Shown: positions 44,261-56,526 of the stretch, one piece after another | How the letters are laid out: every line of letters begins with the position of its first letter | Numbering within the stretch: the first letter of the stretch is position 1 | Assembly: GCA_037576215.1 (NCBI GenBank) | Contig: JBANDB010000003.1 | Coordinates: 7,006,001-7,070,000, forward strand | Reading direction: 5' to 3' | DNA from: Armillaria gallica | Lineage: Eukaryota; Basidiomycota; Agaricomycetes; Agaricales; Physalacriaceae | Length of the DNA stretch: 64,000 nt | Notes under the pieces: generated by a model | What the model saw: only the letters and a program-made list of their open reading frames with translations | What the model was told of the DNA's origin: nothing | Databases searched by the model: none | Program-made: the position numbers and the translations under genes

Positions 44261-46030
44261 AACCCTGACATCTGGCGATACTACCAGAACCCAGCCTATG
44301 GTGCGGAAAAAAAAATCCTTGTGACTTTCTCATTGTTTCATATCCACAACCACTGCATACTCACCTAGATTGCAATTTTGCAGCCGCCCGCACGAACAAA
44401 AGTTCCTTTTGGGGGGGGTGTCAGCACGACGTGGAATTAGCTGGGGATACCACGTTTACTCCAGGGATTTCACCATGCCGACGAACCGCTCACTGTTCCT
44501 GTCGATGCCAAGAGGGCGCGAGGGTAGAAATCTCTGACGGAAAAAGTGAGGCGCAATTTTCATTTCCATCAATGCTCATTAGCTCATACGTTTTCCATCA
44601 GCAGGCTATCCTAGCCCTAATCGTCGCCGCTAGAAATGCTTCCTCCCCGACATCGATATTCACAGGCACCTACCCGACGTTCTGTATAGGAAAAATCAAA
44701 GTTTGGGAATTAGTACGAATTCAAACAGCTTTGACCGCCAAATTCGAGCCTGAAAATGCCGGTTAGTATCAGTTTCCTTGGGCGTTTATAGACTTACTAA
44801 AGCTCCCATTCAGTATCTATCTGAGCCTGAGGCCTGAGTCATTGATGCTAGAATGCCAATTTCTTCACTTGCGCCCTCCCTGATCTCGAGAATTACGGGA
44901 CCGCGTAGACCTTGATCGGTGTTATCGTGTTCTTGAGAAGAAAAGTGAGCATGTAAATGAATACCACACATGTAATAACTGACCTTGTGCAGCATAAGAA
45001 GTCGGCGTTGCGACGGAACAAAGGTGCTACTAAATTCGAAACTGCAGATCTCGATTCTCGGAAAGTTCTGATTACCGTGCATGTATCTTTGGCCTTATTT
45101 CACGCTGCCGAAGTTGTTGGTGATGGCACGAAGGTTAAAAATTTCCCGTCGCTCGCTCACTCTCTAACTTTAAGATTGACGGGACCGCATAGACGCTCCT
45201 GCAAAGGAAAGTTAGTTCAACATGATCAATGCGCATATGTTAACCTTCCTCATACATCCAGAACAAAATGGCGGTCATGCGGCGGAACAGGTGCCAAATT
45301 GACGTACCTCGTAATCTAAAGCCACAATCTCAATACTCGGGCGATCGAATGGATACAAGGTCTCCGCAACAAGCCCTAACGTGGAAGATCTAAGTGTTCG
45401 ATGTCGAGCTTCAATATCGATTCCTCCGTGAATTACACCGCTTTCAGACCCCCCACTACTGATGTCCTACATGGGACGACCTACTGTTAGTGATTGAACG
45501 TCTGACGTTGCTGCCGTTCGTTGTTCAAGGTACTAATGAACGTTTGATTAGGGACTACATTGATTATTAAATTCCGCTTCCTCGTTGATTATGAACCGCC
45601 GGGTTCGATCGCTAGTGAGAATGGTAATTCTTTCATATCCATTTTTCGCGTTGTCGAGTCGAAACGCAAATAAAACCTCCATGACTCAAGAGTCGGGGCA
45701 TGAGAAGGCCGTAAGAGATATATATTTTCGAATTGAAGGAAGATGTATTTCCGTGTAGGCCAATTATTTACCTCTAAATTCAAATCCATGGGATCTGGCT
45801 TCCTTCGTTGTAGCACATCAGAGATATTTAGCTTGCGAAGTAATGTATCAGTATAAGTATAGAATTATAGGTCTAGTAGCACAAATCGAGAGAAGAGCAC
45901 GAAGCTCTTGCTCGCTGTGAAGAAAAGACTACATCATGTAAGTAAAAGAATACTAAGTATATGATAGTAAAGGGCAAGGGAGCGTGAATTATTTCCGGCG
46001 GATAGATATCAGATACAAAGAGCTTAGATG
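44261..46030. other. Region without assignable gene; internal tandem duplication
   Basis: 44870-45080 and 45140-45345 resemble each other (ACGGGACCGC(G/A)TAGAC and a shared tail ending CTCG(A/T)..CTCGG). The plus-strand ORF at 44431-44766 ends at a plausible donor (GCCG/GTTAGT), but no partner exon or domain was found. 45905-46020 matches 36800-36920 (CTTGCTCGCTGTGAAGAAAA). Confidence 0.4.
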
Positions 46031-46066
46031 CGTAAATGGATTGGGGTCTCCTGGTATTGTCGATCT

Positions 46067-46454
46067 TTAGTTGGACCTTCCGTTTGCGTTTGTCGCAGAG
46101 CCTTGGACAGTGGAAGTTTGTCCTCCGCCATTGCTTCCACCGTTAGGCTGCTTAACCGGTCCACCTCCAGGTGCCGCAGAGCCCTTGATCGTATTAGTCT
46201 GTGGTCCACGAGGGGTGTATCTGTGATGCGCCGTCATCTCACTTTTCTCGCAGCGTAGAGCTCACTCACCCTTGGCCGGAGTTGGACGGACTACTGGGCA
46301 TTCAGTCAGAGCGAAGCATAGATAAAGAAGGTGCGAACCTAGATATTCCCCTGTGAATGCCATCGTGAGCAATGATACACGCAGAGAACGTCCGAATGAA
46401 TACGCACCGAACACCTGGGAGGATGCGGAGGTGTTTGAAAACGTTGAATTGCAT
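46067..46454 (-). CDS. Tiny Gly/Ser/Thr-rich protein gene with micro-exons, copy 2
   Basis: Exons on the minus strand: 46454-46408 (47 nt), 46350-46339 (12 nt), 46293-46270 (24 nt), 46220-46067 (154 nt). All introns are GT-AG and the phase closes at TAA, giving 78 aa. It starts MQFNVFKHLRILPGV and ends with PRGPQTNTIKGSAAPGGG and GGGQTSTVQGSATNANG, so a QTxTxxGSA unit occurs twice. A TATAAAAGG box lies about 65 bases upstream of the ATG. The C-terminal pattern is kept in copy 1 at 36969 despite many base changes, which argues that it is coding. I do not recognise the family. The N-terminus is only weakly hydrophobic, so secretion is uncertain. Confidence 0.6.
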
Positions 46455-46794
46455 GTTGTAAGATGTGCTTGGTTACTAAGAAAGTAGTGTAGTGAAGAAA
46501 TACGCACCTCGCACGCCGCCTTTTATACCATAACATATATTGATGCATATTCCATCCTTAGTATGCTGCAAATCGGCTGTCATCGCACCGACGTTTCAGT
46601 ATACGCGTCAGGATTCCCGGAAATCAAAGAGCAGCGCATTGTAAATCGCTAGCACATGTAGCATGTATCGTCGCTGATGGCAGCTATACCGACCCGTCAT
46701 TTCGCGTGTCAGAAGCTGAGGCGGCCAGCCAGGGTACAGGGACTCGGATCCTGGTATGCAACCCTCCGTGATGATGAACAGAGCGGGATCGCCG

Positions 46795-47940
46795 GTATGC
46801 TTTACTAAGGTGACATCGCAACATTATTTTTAGACCATATCTATTTCCTCGGAGGCGTCGGCTAGTTGGTTGAACGGAAAATGCTACTGAACACAGCAGA
46901 AGAGTCGGGTAAAGGAATTATAGGGATCGACGGGATGAACCCTTATAACCGTGCGCCTGTAGCAAAGATATACGTATCAGTCTCTGTACATGATTTTCAA
47001 TCAGATCATCTTACTGGGTGCCTGTCGCAAAAGACGTGTCTTCAGCTCAATTGTTCAGGAAGGCGAACGTCCAAGGAACACTATTACTGCCGGAGGTTTG
47101 TATCCGCGGCGGCATTCGTCCCTTCAGCAGGAAACATCGAGGGGCGGCGATGAGGACCTTGATTGCCTAGCGGCGGACTTGATCGTCCTCGTAGCAAAAT
47201 CTCATAGCATTGACCTATGGTCTAACGTAAAAGCAGTGCACCATCAAATGGATCTGCTACTCTCTTTGGATTTCGATCAAGAGCGAGATACACCTTCGAG
47301 AATCTGGTTTCGATGTCCTTGGATGGGCCCCTGACGCTCCGACGAGAATAAACATTTTGGACAAGCAAGCTCAGTGGGATATCGGAATTTGATCAGAATT
47401 GCGACATCTGTTTCAACGATCTCAAAGAAAAGCCTGACATCTCAACGAAGAATCGCACAGCATAGCGTGATATCGAGAAAACCTTCTGGATTGCACATTG
47501 ATTGTATTCGTTAGGTGCCCTACTCGCATGAGGAATGGTTCTGGGCTCCTCGTACGGATTTCCCAACGGCTATACATTATAGGGTTTGTTTTCCTGGACC
47601 TATGAAGCTCATCAGGATTGCACGACCACAAACCCAAAAGGTAAACGCAGCACCATGTTCAAGATACCCGGCAGATTCCTCATCTCTAAAATGCAAACAT
47701 CAGCCTCTTGCAACACTTCGTTACGCCCATCTACAAGCTACGTAGGAATCAGGGTCCACAGGAATGAGAAGACAACGGCAGTCGACTTACTAGCTCTCAG
47801 AGAGTGTGAATATACACATGGAGCCAATGGTGGAACAAGTCAAATTATGGATCATTCAAGCAGGAGTGTGGAAACAAAGAGAGCCAAGACTATGCTAACA
47901 CCACGCGGAATTGTCCGCCCTTTCATGCATCTGTGAATTC
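46795..47940. repeat. Family-R repeat (match to 37640-38600)
   Basis: Together with the tiny gene just before it, this forms a duplicated segment of about 2 kb (45905-47940 versus 36790-38600), same strand and same order. The part at 47480-47640 also matches 17.05-17.21 and 33.42-33.59 kb. Confidence 0.5.
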
Positions 47941-47996
47941 GAGAGCTGAAGGGCATTGGATCAGAGCAAGAAGCAGAGCAATCCAATTAACTCACT

Positions 47997-48833
47997 TTAA
48001 TCGGCTGATCGAGAGCGACTCAATTCAGCCTTCGATCGCACCCAGCGCGGGAGCCGCTCTGGAGCTGGCTCGGTGAGCAGGTTGTGGTGGAAAGTGTAGG
48101 TGACCCTATGCCTTCCGTCCTCGAATATGTATTCCAGATCTGCCGCTATAGGGTATCTCGATGGGATGCCATCGAAGCGGTCCATTCGTACGCCGATATC
48201 ATCAAAAGCCTTAATAATATCACCCTCCCGCTCTGGCAAGAAATCCGGCCTTGCGCCAGCAATGACCTTGACGCGGGTATTCACTGCCTGCGGGCGCCCA
48301 CAGACGTCCACTATATCGACACCGAAAGTCAGAATGTCGCCTGGAAAAATGGGGACACTCGGATCCCAAACCCTTATCCAGAGAGATGGACTGAGTTCAA
48401 AGGTGCGATATAAATGTCTGTCACGGGGATTGGGACGTGTCTGGGAGGTTGTTAGATCATACACCCCACACTGAGTAACTAGAGAGCTTACAAATGCTAC
48501 TGAGCAGCCTTTGGGGCCCGTGACGAGGTTGTCATAGTCCACGGAATCGGCGTAACTATCACCGTACAGATCCCTGGTTACCACAGAGAGGCATTTTTTG
48601 CTGAATGCTACGTAGTCATTGGGGGAGAATTTTTCATCGTGAAGAAATCCTTCGGTGTCCTTGTAACGAATCACGAGGCCGCCTCCAGGATAATCCTCGC
48701 TATCGGAGACATTTTCAACTTCTGGTTCAAGCATCACCGGCGGGGGGACGTTGCGTCTCGACTCTCGCTTATACTGCTTGCGAGAGCGGTGGCGTACTTT
48801 GTCCAGCATGCGGGTTGACTTTGAGGGCGGCAT
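47997..48833 (-). CDS. Hypothetical protein with basic N-terminus
   Basis: Frame open from ATG 48833 (MPPSKSTRMLDKVRHRSRKQ) to TAA at 47997; the same frame extends further up to ATG 48947. A 51-nt GT-AG intron (48491-48441, GTAAGC...CCCAG) is likely. It is divisible by three and has no stop, so both spliced (261 aa) and unspliced (278 aa) forms are open. The N-terminus is rich in Arg/Lys, possibly a nuclear signal. The rest is acidic to mixed with blocks GGGLVIRYKDTEGFLHDEKF, YRTFELSPSLWIRVWDPSVP and IFPGDILTFGVDIVDVCG. I recognise no family and see no paralogue in the window. Codon use and lack of decay suggest a real gene. Confidence 0.65.
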   Translation of the reverse strand: MPPSKSTRMLDKVRHRSRKQYKRESRRNVPPPVMLEPEVENVSDSEDYPGGGLVIRYKDTEGFLHDEKFSPNDYVAFSKKCLSVVTRDLYGDSYADSVDYDNLVTGPKGCSVAFVSSLVTQCGVYDLTTSQTRPNPRDRHLYRTFELSPSLWIRVWDPSVPIFPGDILTFGVDIVDVCGRPQAVNTRVKVIAGARPDFLPEREGDIIKAFDDIGVRMDRFDGIPSRYPIAADLEYIFEDGRHRVTYTFHHNLLTEPAPERLPRWVRSKAELSRSRSAD

Positions 48834-49126
48834 GGGAGAGAATAAGGGTACGAAGTCAAGGGGAGTGGCAAACACTGGGCGAACGCGTGAAGTTCTTAAA
48901 GGGATTCGAGAACGGACTTTGAAATTAGAATGACTAACCCGAATCAACGATCGAAATCCCGACTCCCAGTCCGGGAGTCAACCTAGTAGTCCATTCGTGA
49001 ATTTTTTTCTCGTTAACATGCTCGGTGCCCCGCCTACAGGAAAAAGACGAGACGTCGCGGTCGTCGTCGAATCAACCATATACCGGCATGAAGAGGAGGG
49101 TTGTCGCTTTGGACACGGGAGCAGGG

Positions 49127-49230
49127 AACGCGTCTGTGGCGTGGGAATCATGAGGACCTTGTTGCCATTTAGGGCTGGCTCGGCAAATGTTCAACCCAAC
49201 GACCACGAGCATGACCACTGCATCCTGGTA
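49127..49230 (+). promoter_or_regulatory. Orphan leader module, copy 4
   Basis: ACGCGTCTGTGGCGTGGGAA at 49128, then CCATTTAGGGCTGGCTCGGC and CAACCCAACGACCACGAGCA. It points toward the 3' end of the convergent kinase gene and has no gene of its own. Confidence 0.45.
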
Positions 49231-49319
49231 ATACACAGGCTAGGAGACGATAGAAGGCATATCTACTAAAATCCATGAATATCACATAGTTTTGTAAAGA
49301 ATTTCCCTTCACAACCGGA

Positions 49320-51450
49320 CTATCGCAAGTCCCGTAGGCGACCAATAACCTCCTTCATATCATCGTAGTTCCACTGCCTGGCACTCCAACCGTGCCTGCG
49401 CTCCTTCTTAATTCTCAGACGCACCTCGTCATCCCCATCATGATTATCACCCTTCATGATACAACTTGAGAAAAACGGCATGTCTGGACATGGAGGGGGA
49501 AACGCTTGCGTCAATGTGTTCCAAGAAAGTTTGCGTGCAGAGAGAATATGACGAGTGTCATTTTCCACGTCAGACCCTGCTGCGCCTGACACCTGTTCGG
49601 AATTTATTAATATAAATGGGCTGGACTCGGTTGGCGAGCTTGACGTTGGAGAGAACAAGATAGTAGGAGATGATTTTGAGTGGCTGTGAGCGGAAGAAGA
49701 AGGATTTGGGTTTGGACTTGTGTGGTCCAGGTCCTCAAGCATCCTCACCACCTCCGTCGCGCTCAATCTGTCCGCCGCCCTCGTAATCAAACACCTATCT
49801 ACAACCTCCCCAATCCTCCCCAAATCACCCGACCTAGGCTTAGCCTTCCCCGTACACACATTCATCAGTACCTCATGTATAATCGCAGCCTCAGATATAT
49901 GCGAAAATGGTGGTTTACCCGAGTATATCTGAATCCAGATGAGCACAACACAGTCAGTAAGCGGTACAGTCAAACTGTACCTCGATAACCGTACACCCAA
50001 AGGCATAGACATCCCTTGCAGCGACATACTTGTGGTCAAACAGCTGGATATCCAGCGCCTCGGGTGCGAGCCACCGAAGAGACCCGTTCATGAGTGCGGA
50101 ACTCCCGGGAGCTAGGGTTTCCACAGTAAGGGCCAATCCAAAATCGGCAAGGCAGCACCGGTAGTCGTCAGTCACTAGTATATTCTCCTACAGGCATATC
50201 ATTCAGAATTCAGCATTGAGCAAGTATCTGAAATCGAGAAGCTTACTCCACGAATATCGGCATGCACAATAGGCGGGTTCAACGAATGTAGGTAAGCCAT
50301 CCCGCTCGCCACTTCCTTGATCTACCCATCAAACAAGTCAGAAGCGGCGAAGTAGAAAAAGAGCAGGTCATTTCACCGAAACCAATCGGTCGTGACCTGG
50401 GTTCGTGGCTAAAAAGCTCATAATATTCCCATTTTCCATCCAAGGGGAGATGAGGCAGAAGCTCGGCGCGAAGAGCTCCGTGCTCACGCCGAGGAATGGT
50501 AGGACATTCGGATGCTTCAGGTTCCTCCATACCAACGCTTCCCGGCAAAAATTCTAGTTGTACACATCAGCAAGTACAAGTTGCGAGAAGAACAAGAACC
50601 ATACTCTGATAAGTCGTGCACGCTCCTCAATACTGTTGCCAATGAATATACGTAGTACCTTGATGCAAATGAGCATATCACCCATGCGACCTTTCCAAAT
50701 GTCCTGTTATGATGCAAATCTAAAAGGGCATCAGATGATAAACCATATCACGTACGGCAAATCCACCGCCCCACACAGCCGTACTGCCTTCGCTCCTAGC
50801 GTCCAAGCAAGAGAAGGATGTGGGAAGGATGCCATGCATTTTCGCCAGGGCCAGCATCCACTTTGTACAACGCTTGCGCCAATAATCTTGACCGTCCCCC
50901 ATCAACTCTGCATCCTAAGAACATTGTCAGTATCAGTATAATACAAGTCAGGAATGCACCCACAATCAATTGTTGGAGATGGTCAATAACATATTGTGGG
51001 TGCCGGGAAGACCAGTGGTCTATATCAATCAGCGACTTCCTGCGATCCCAGAAAACTCGACGAATTTCATCGAACATGGCTGGGGGAATCTGGCTATACC
51101 CGGGCTTGGAGGCTGGGTTGTCATCTTTCGATATAGGTGAGTCAAGGCTGAACCTCGTCCCCTGATTTTCAGTTTCGGACATGGTTCCGACGGAAAGCTT
51201 GCGGTGGTCGTGATTGAATGTGAGTATAGTCTCGTAGTCTTCTGCAGTTATGTGTGCCTGAAGTATACCCGGTAGAGATGAGAATAAAAGATACAAGGAG
51301 GCACAAGTCATACTCGGAAGTCTCGTTTCATGGCGCTAATGTCATCCCGCGGCTGTTGCAGTTGTTTGCGTAAAGCCTTTCGCTTGAGGTACCGCTTAAT
51401 GCCGTGGAAATTGTTGAGGTTTTGCGATGGTTGGGATGAATACGTCGATG
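49320..51450 (-). CDS. TKL-type protein kinase with truncated four-helix N-terminus (K2)
   Basis: Minus-strand paralogue of the gene at 58837-61352, with the same exon borders (for example 51257-50964, 294 nt in both). The N-terminal four-helix domain is present only from FHGIKRYLKRKALRKQLQQ on. The kinase domain is complete: Gly loop GGGFADIWKG, Lys in ICIKVLRIF, Glu in NFCREALVWRNLKHPNVL, catalytic VHADIRGENILVTDD, DFGLA, WLAPEALD, DVYAFGCTVIE, and CLITRAADRLSA near the end. HRD reads HAD, so this is a non-RD kinase, but the catalytic Asp remains. Unlike its relative it has a further tail of about 130 residues, Ser/Pro-rich then basic (RLRIKKERRHGWSARQW). All kinase exons are open. The start codon is unknown because the 5' end is broken near 51.45 kb. 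Confidence 0.72.
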
Positions 51451-51529
51451 AATCATGATGATGGTAAGCAGCGAAGCGAGCTCGGCAACTTCCATCGCGT
51501 CAATTTTAGGAGCTATAGTCTGATCGGAT

Positions 51530-51800
51530 CTCTAAAATTAATCCTAAACGATGACAAATGACGCATTCCCTGGCCCGAACACCAGTTTTTTAGGGTATTG
51601 GCTGGTATTGGAAGCCCGGGCCTGAGCCTGAGGCTTGGGCTTTCAAAATATGAAGCCTGAGCCTGAGCCTTCAACAAGCCCACCCCTACGGCTCGGCTCA
51701 GCCCGGCTCGGCTTAGGGCTTCAGGCCGGGCCTTTCAAATCACTAGCTGTTGCAACTATTGCAGCTGTTTGCGTAACACCTTTCGCTTGAGGCCAGTGTT
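51530..51800. mobile_element. Possible hAT-like element end beside K2
   Basis: 51600-51740 is dense in GCCTGAGCC and GCCCGG/CCGGGC motifs (GCTTCAGGCCGGGCCTTTCA), as in subterminal regions of many hAT elements. At 51751-51796 a fragment of the K2 exon (GCAGCTGTTTGCGTAACACC, compare 51356-51376) is repeated in the same orientation. Either an insertion split the kinase 5' end or a second kinase fragment lies here. No 8-bp target duplication was established. Confidence 0.35.
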
Positions 51801-54190
51801 AGGGCTGCGCACCATACCGTAAGCAGTAAAGACATGGTCCCATTTTGAAGCCTCGTTGGTGTCATTGGTGGTACCTTACGGCTGTCTACGTTCGTTGACG
51901 ATCGTGTACCAGAGCACAAAATGGATTCCGAGTGTCCTGTGTACTGTACTATTACGACCGGATATTCACATAACGCGTAACACAGGGTCGTATTGTGAAG
52001 ATCAGTGAAGATCATAACGCATAACACAGCACAGTGAAGATGGTACATTTTGGGTCAATAATTGCAGTCAAAAATCAAAAAATTCAGTTCTGGCTTCGGA
52101 GTATCTTGATGTGATGCCAGCAATAGATTGTCTGAATTGTCTGCTTCTGCAGTTTCCGAGCAGAGAATTGATTAAATCTGATATCAATCTGATACATTGC
52201 AAGTAATACGGGGCGGTGCATGCTGACAAAATGAAGATCTGCTTTGACCATAACACATGATGACGGCTTGTAAAGATCTGCTCCAGTGAAGATGCGCATA
52301 ACGCGTAACATGGTGAGAAGATTTGGTCGTAATAGTACAGTATACAGGATTGTTGAGGATTATGGTTTCACAGCCACTGGGCCGACGGCGTAGCTGTCTT
52401 TTGTTTTAAATTATTTTGATTTTCGTATCGATCACTACCGCTTCTTGGCTTCGTATCACCACCACCTACGTATCTGTCATGAATATACGTTCGTTCGAGC
52501 CATATCCATCACATCCTCTGTGCCTGCCGACGTCTATTCCCAACAAGGATTCGGTCTAAGTATGTTAACCTGAACTTTTTGTGCCTGTGCCTGATGGTGA
52601 TAGTCCGGCCGTACATGCCGCAGGTCGTCCACGCTGTTGTCACTTGGTTGTCACACCTCACAGCCGTTACGAGTTCTTTTTGAGCACTGATTGCCGTCCG
52701 ACTTCGAGTTTTGCCAAATAATGCTACAGCCTTGTCCTCATATCTCGTGGTCCCGATTCTCGGAGTCCTTTCACATGAGATAAAATTTGCTGGGAATGCT
52801 GCCTCGGTCCTTCTCACTGAACATCATCATTGACCAGTCTATCCCGACAGCTTTGTAACGCTCGCAAGAGTTCCCGGGTGCACACTTCAAGGATAAACCA
52901 AGCGGGTTGACTATAAAGTAACAGTATAGCAGTCAGTACAAGGGAACCTTGGTGCTCAGAGCTCTTGGGACACATTGTAAGACTTTCGCACCTCGTTTCT
53001 CCCTTCTCGTACTTTTACAGGTCCCTGACCACAGTCCCTGGTGACCACCTGCTCATCGAAGCCTTCATCTGCATGGAACTGACACTGGCAGTATGGCTAG
53101 CTGAGATGGCCAGTGTGGATATGCCCATGTACAAGTATGTCAAGCGGGGGATCCTCACTCATCAGGATCATTGGTCCACCACAAGGCAAAGTGCCAATTT
53201 GATGGCTAGACGCTGTGGAGCTATTGGGACTTGAGGATCTGGGAGACATACATCGTGTTTTCTGTCTTACCACGCTTTTCATATACTGATGGGCTTTTTC
53301 TTACAGGAGTAGAGATGGTAGGACACTCAAGTGCACGATGAAACATGAACCAGCGTCCTTTGTGAATGATTAAAAGGTGGTGGATGTCCTATCAGAGCCG
53401 AATAAGATTATCAAGGTTCCATCTCTGTGGAGGGAGAAACAGCATATTGCGTGTCTGGCATTGCCATCTTTCCTTTTTCGCTCAACCTTTCTTACAGTTC
53501 ACTAAAAGGAAACAGGACTTCTCACTGGGTAGCGGCCATAGGGTTGCATCTGTGATGAGAATCTTGGATGTGAGCCATTTGGTATTGTCTTGCCGTCATT
53601 CAGTTGCAGGTGACCATTGATTTGTCGTGGCAGGTATCTCGAACACATCTGGCATCTTGTACAGGATAAATAACGCTAGATAGGGAGACTTCAAGGGAAC
53701 ATGAAGGTTGCGAAGGTGGTGAGTGTGATATCTTTCGTGTAAGTATGAGTGTTGTCCACCTTAGTAAGGTCGTGATAAGTGTTTGGCTATTTCGTTTCTT
53801 CTTCGTTTAGCTGACCTACTTGGATTAGAGATGTAGACTACGTATCCCCGTGCATGAGGTATGTGCCTGCGCATTTCAACCTTAAGTCCGATGCTCACTA
53901 CGTGACTCTAGCTGCACAAACAATATGCATCCTTGCTTGTTAACTATATGGTAAGTTTTCGTGTTCATTGCCACTCGCCGGGAGCTGACTATCCAGCCTG
54001 ATTAGCAGTTTAAACTATCAGCAATGATTACTCAAGGTAGAATCCTGATGTACATTTACGCCTGTGACGCCGTGTATTTGAACATTCTGGATTTATACAA
54101 TATGGTACTGCCATTCCGTTGTACCATTCAGCAGGGCTTGTGCCACGCCCATACAGGCAGTCCACCCCATCTTCAGGACTTGGATATGCC
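51801..54190. other. Gene-poor region
   Basis: Contains several CATAACGC(G/A)TAACAC motifs (51970-52030, 52295-52315). ORFs at 52965-53234 (plus) and 52509-52817 (minus) show no domain I recognise. No repeat of the main families. Confidence 0.4.
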
Positions 54191-54199
54191 GCGCCCACT

Positions 54200-55795
54200 G
54201 CTTCATCATAAGGACCTTGTTGCCATTTAGAGCTGGCTCCGCAAACGTTCAACCCAACGATCACGAACATGACCACCGTACCCAAAATTCAGAATGTTCG
54301 ACCCACCCTCTGCTCTTCTTTCTCTATCTTATCTTCGAATCTGTTCAGAGGATCTCATAAAACAGTACGTTTATCTCTGTCTTTCTTTCGTCTACTTACC
54401 TGTACACAACTCAGCTTCAAGGCAGAGACAAGGCACCATGAATCGGCTGAAGCATGCAGCGCTGGGCAAGGATCGTGGCAGTGACGCAGGTGTGTCCGCT
54501 TCTCGTTGCTGTACACACGACGCTCATATCATTTACAGGCTTGTGGCTATTGGCTCGACAATGACGACGACGATGGGCGGGCTACACCCTTACAGTATGA
54601 GAAGGTATCTTGCGAAAGACCTCACCTGTCATGCGGCAGATGGTAGTGGTGTTGGTCGATAACAGGGGCGATTTGTTCAACGAAGACTGTCAGGTGGCTC
54701 TCCAATGAAATATAATTTAACCTGCCAACCACGATATCAATCAGATGGGCGACATGTTTCCCGGCATCCAACGATGCTTCGAACGAGATGCTTCACGCGG
54801 AAGAATACTACAGTTGTGGGATAACATTTGGCATCATGACGCGCAATTTCCTGGTGCGACCTAATACGTCTCCTTGTATTCTTTACTATCCTCATCATTA
54901 TTGTGCTCGTACCATTTTATGCACATGCGCGGACAGAAGATATAACCGCATTCAACCATCAGCATCAGCTTGCCGTCGGCGCCATGACTGGCCCTGGATA
55001 CGAGGAGACAAGTATCAGATCCGACCCGTCTATGTCTCACAAAACCATGACCTAGCTCCCAAGTCCATTTACAGCCAGATTTGCCTACATACTTACCCTC
55101 ACCTTTTTGGGCCGGAACTCGCTGTGCTATATATCACTGGTCTTCCCATGACCCGCATTCCATTATTTCTCATGGATCATCTCTAACAAAATTGTGCGCG
55201 CTTGCATTCCGAGCCTATAAAAATTTATTGACTTCGAAGATATTTTTAGGATACATGGCCAATGAGCAACGGTCAAGGCTTTTGTACTGTACTACGCTCT
55301 CCGTGGCACTCTCGTGCCAAAACACTGGAAATAAAGACTGTAGAGATGCATTCACCGTACGTGCTGTGCTTTATCGTCTCAAGCACCGTCAAATTGACGT
55401 TTTCTCAGTACATCTAGAAGGTCGCCTAGGTAATACATCAAGGTGTTAAACGCAATGCTATGGGATCGAGGAACAGGCACGACTTTTCAAAATTTGCTGA
55501 TCCGCACGTTTGGTGTGAAGCTCGGTGCGAGCGTGGAGCTTTCGTCGAGCGTCTACCTCATGATATCTCCCCTTGGATACAAATGTGATGAGTCCGATAT
55601 TGATAAACTCAACGTGTTAATATCCTCTAGTAGTGCAGTTGTTAGTAAATGCGCCTGCAGTCTGTCAAAGCTGAGTTCGGCTCCCAACCAGTGTGTTTCA
55701 TCTATAGATGTTGTAATTTTTGACTCTCCGTCGAATTGTGTTTCATGCAAGGCGAGAATCTCTTCCCGGTCTGGCAGTACGGCTTATAAGCGTTG
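54200..55795 (+). pseudogene. Kinase-family relic K3
   Basis: Has part of the leader (CCATTTAGAGCTGGCTCCGC, 54224), the leader intron (GTACGTTTATC...TCAG), exon 1 MNRLKHAALGKDRGSDAG at 54438, and exon 2 ACGYWLDNDDDDGRATPLQ at 54540-54595. The pre-kinase exon (54960-55190) and the start of the kinase region follow. Only CTCATGATATCTCCCCTTGG (55557) recalls the ISPW block, and TCAACGTGTTAATATCCTCT (55609) the VNIL block. Frames are broken throughout and the rest of the kinase is absent. Confidence 0.6.
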
Positions 55796-55799
55796 ACTA

Positions 55800-56510
55800 C
55801 GAGTTTGAAAAACGAAAGCTTTTGTCTACTCGGTGATTCTATTTTCACGAAGAGAACAGGATCTTTCCCAATATCATATTGCCGAGGAAATGAACACCAC
55901 ACGCCCAATCCGTCTGAGAACTAGATGCTGTTTCTGACGCGGGCTTACTCCCTGAACCCAAATATTTTGTCGACTCTTGCTTTTCTGTATGAGGCCTCCC
56001 AGTGTGTGTTCAGTAATCAATGGATTCAGAGAAAGGACAGCGTCTCGATAAAGGCAAGTATTGGAGAGGAGAGACGAAGATATGAAAGGACAGGGCAGAC
56101 TTGCGGAATGGGTCCCGGCACAAGTTCGGATCGCAAAATGGGTTTCCTTCATATTTTACGCTCGCTACCTCCAGAAGGGTTACGATTGTCGTTGGTGCAG
56201 GCTGACGTCGACTCGATTGCTATTGATAATCGTGCGAGGCTTACTCGGCCACTATGTGTTCCATGCTGTGAATTTGATATGGCTATGACTGCGACCTAAG
56301 ATGTGACCCCAGAAATACGAGCAATTCGTATTTAGGACATTCAAGTTGGACTTGAATTCTGTTAGGCAATTGAAACCTCTTTTTTGTAAATATACTACAG
56401 GAGACTGATGTCAGAACATAGATACAGTTGGATAATAGAATAAAAAGCTGCGAGTTGACGTACAATTTCCTGCAGCCGCCTGCCAGCATATTCTCGATTT
56501 AAAGTTTAAA
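55800..56510. other. Gene-poor region
   Basis: No recognisable gene. ORFs at 55925-56299 (plus) and 55874-56152 (minus) overlap and lack domains. Confidence 0.4.
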
Positions 56511-56526
56511 CATGGACTCAGTGGGA

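Noticed and set aside
54961..55186. ORF in relic K3 as a separate gene
   Set aside because: It aligns with the pre-kinase exon of the intact paralogue but in a shifted frame; part of the pseudogene.
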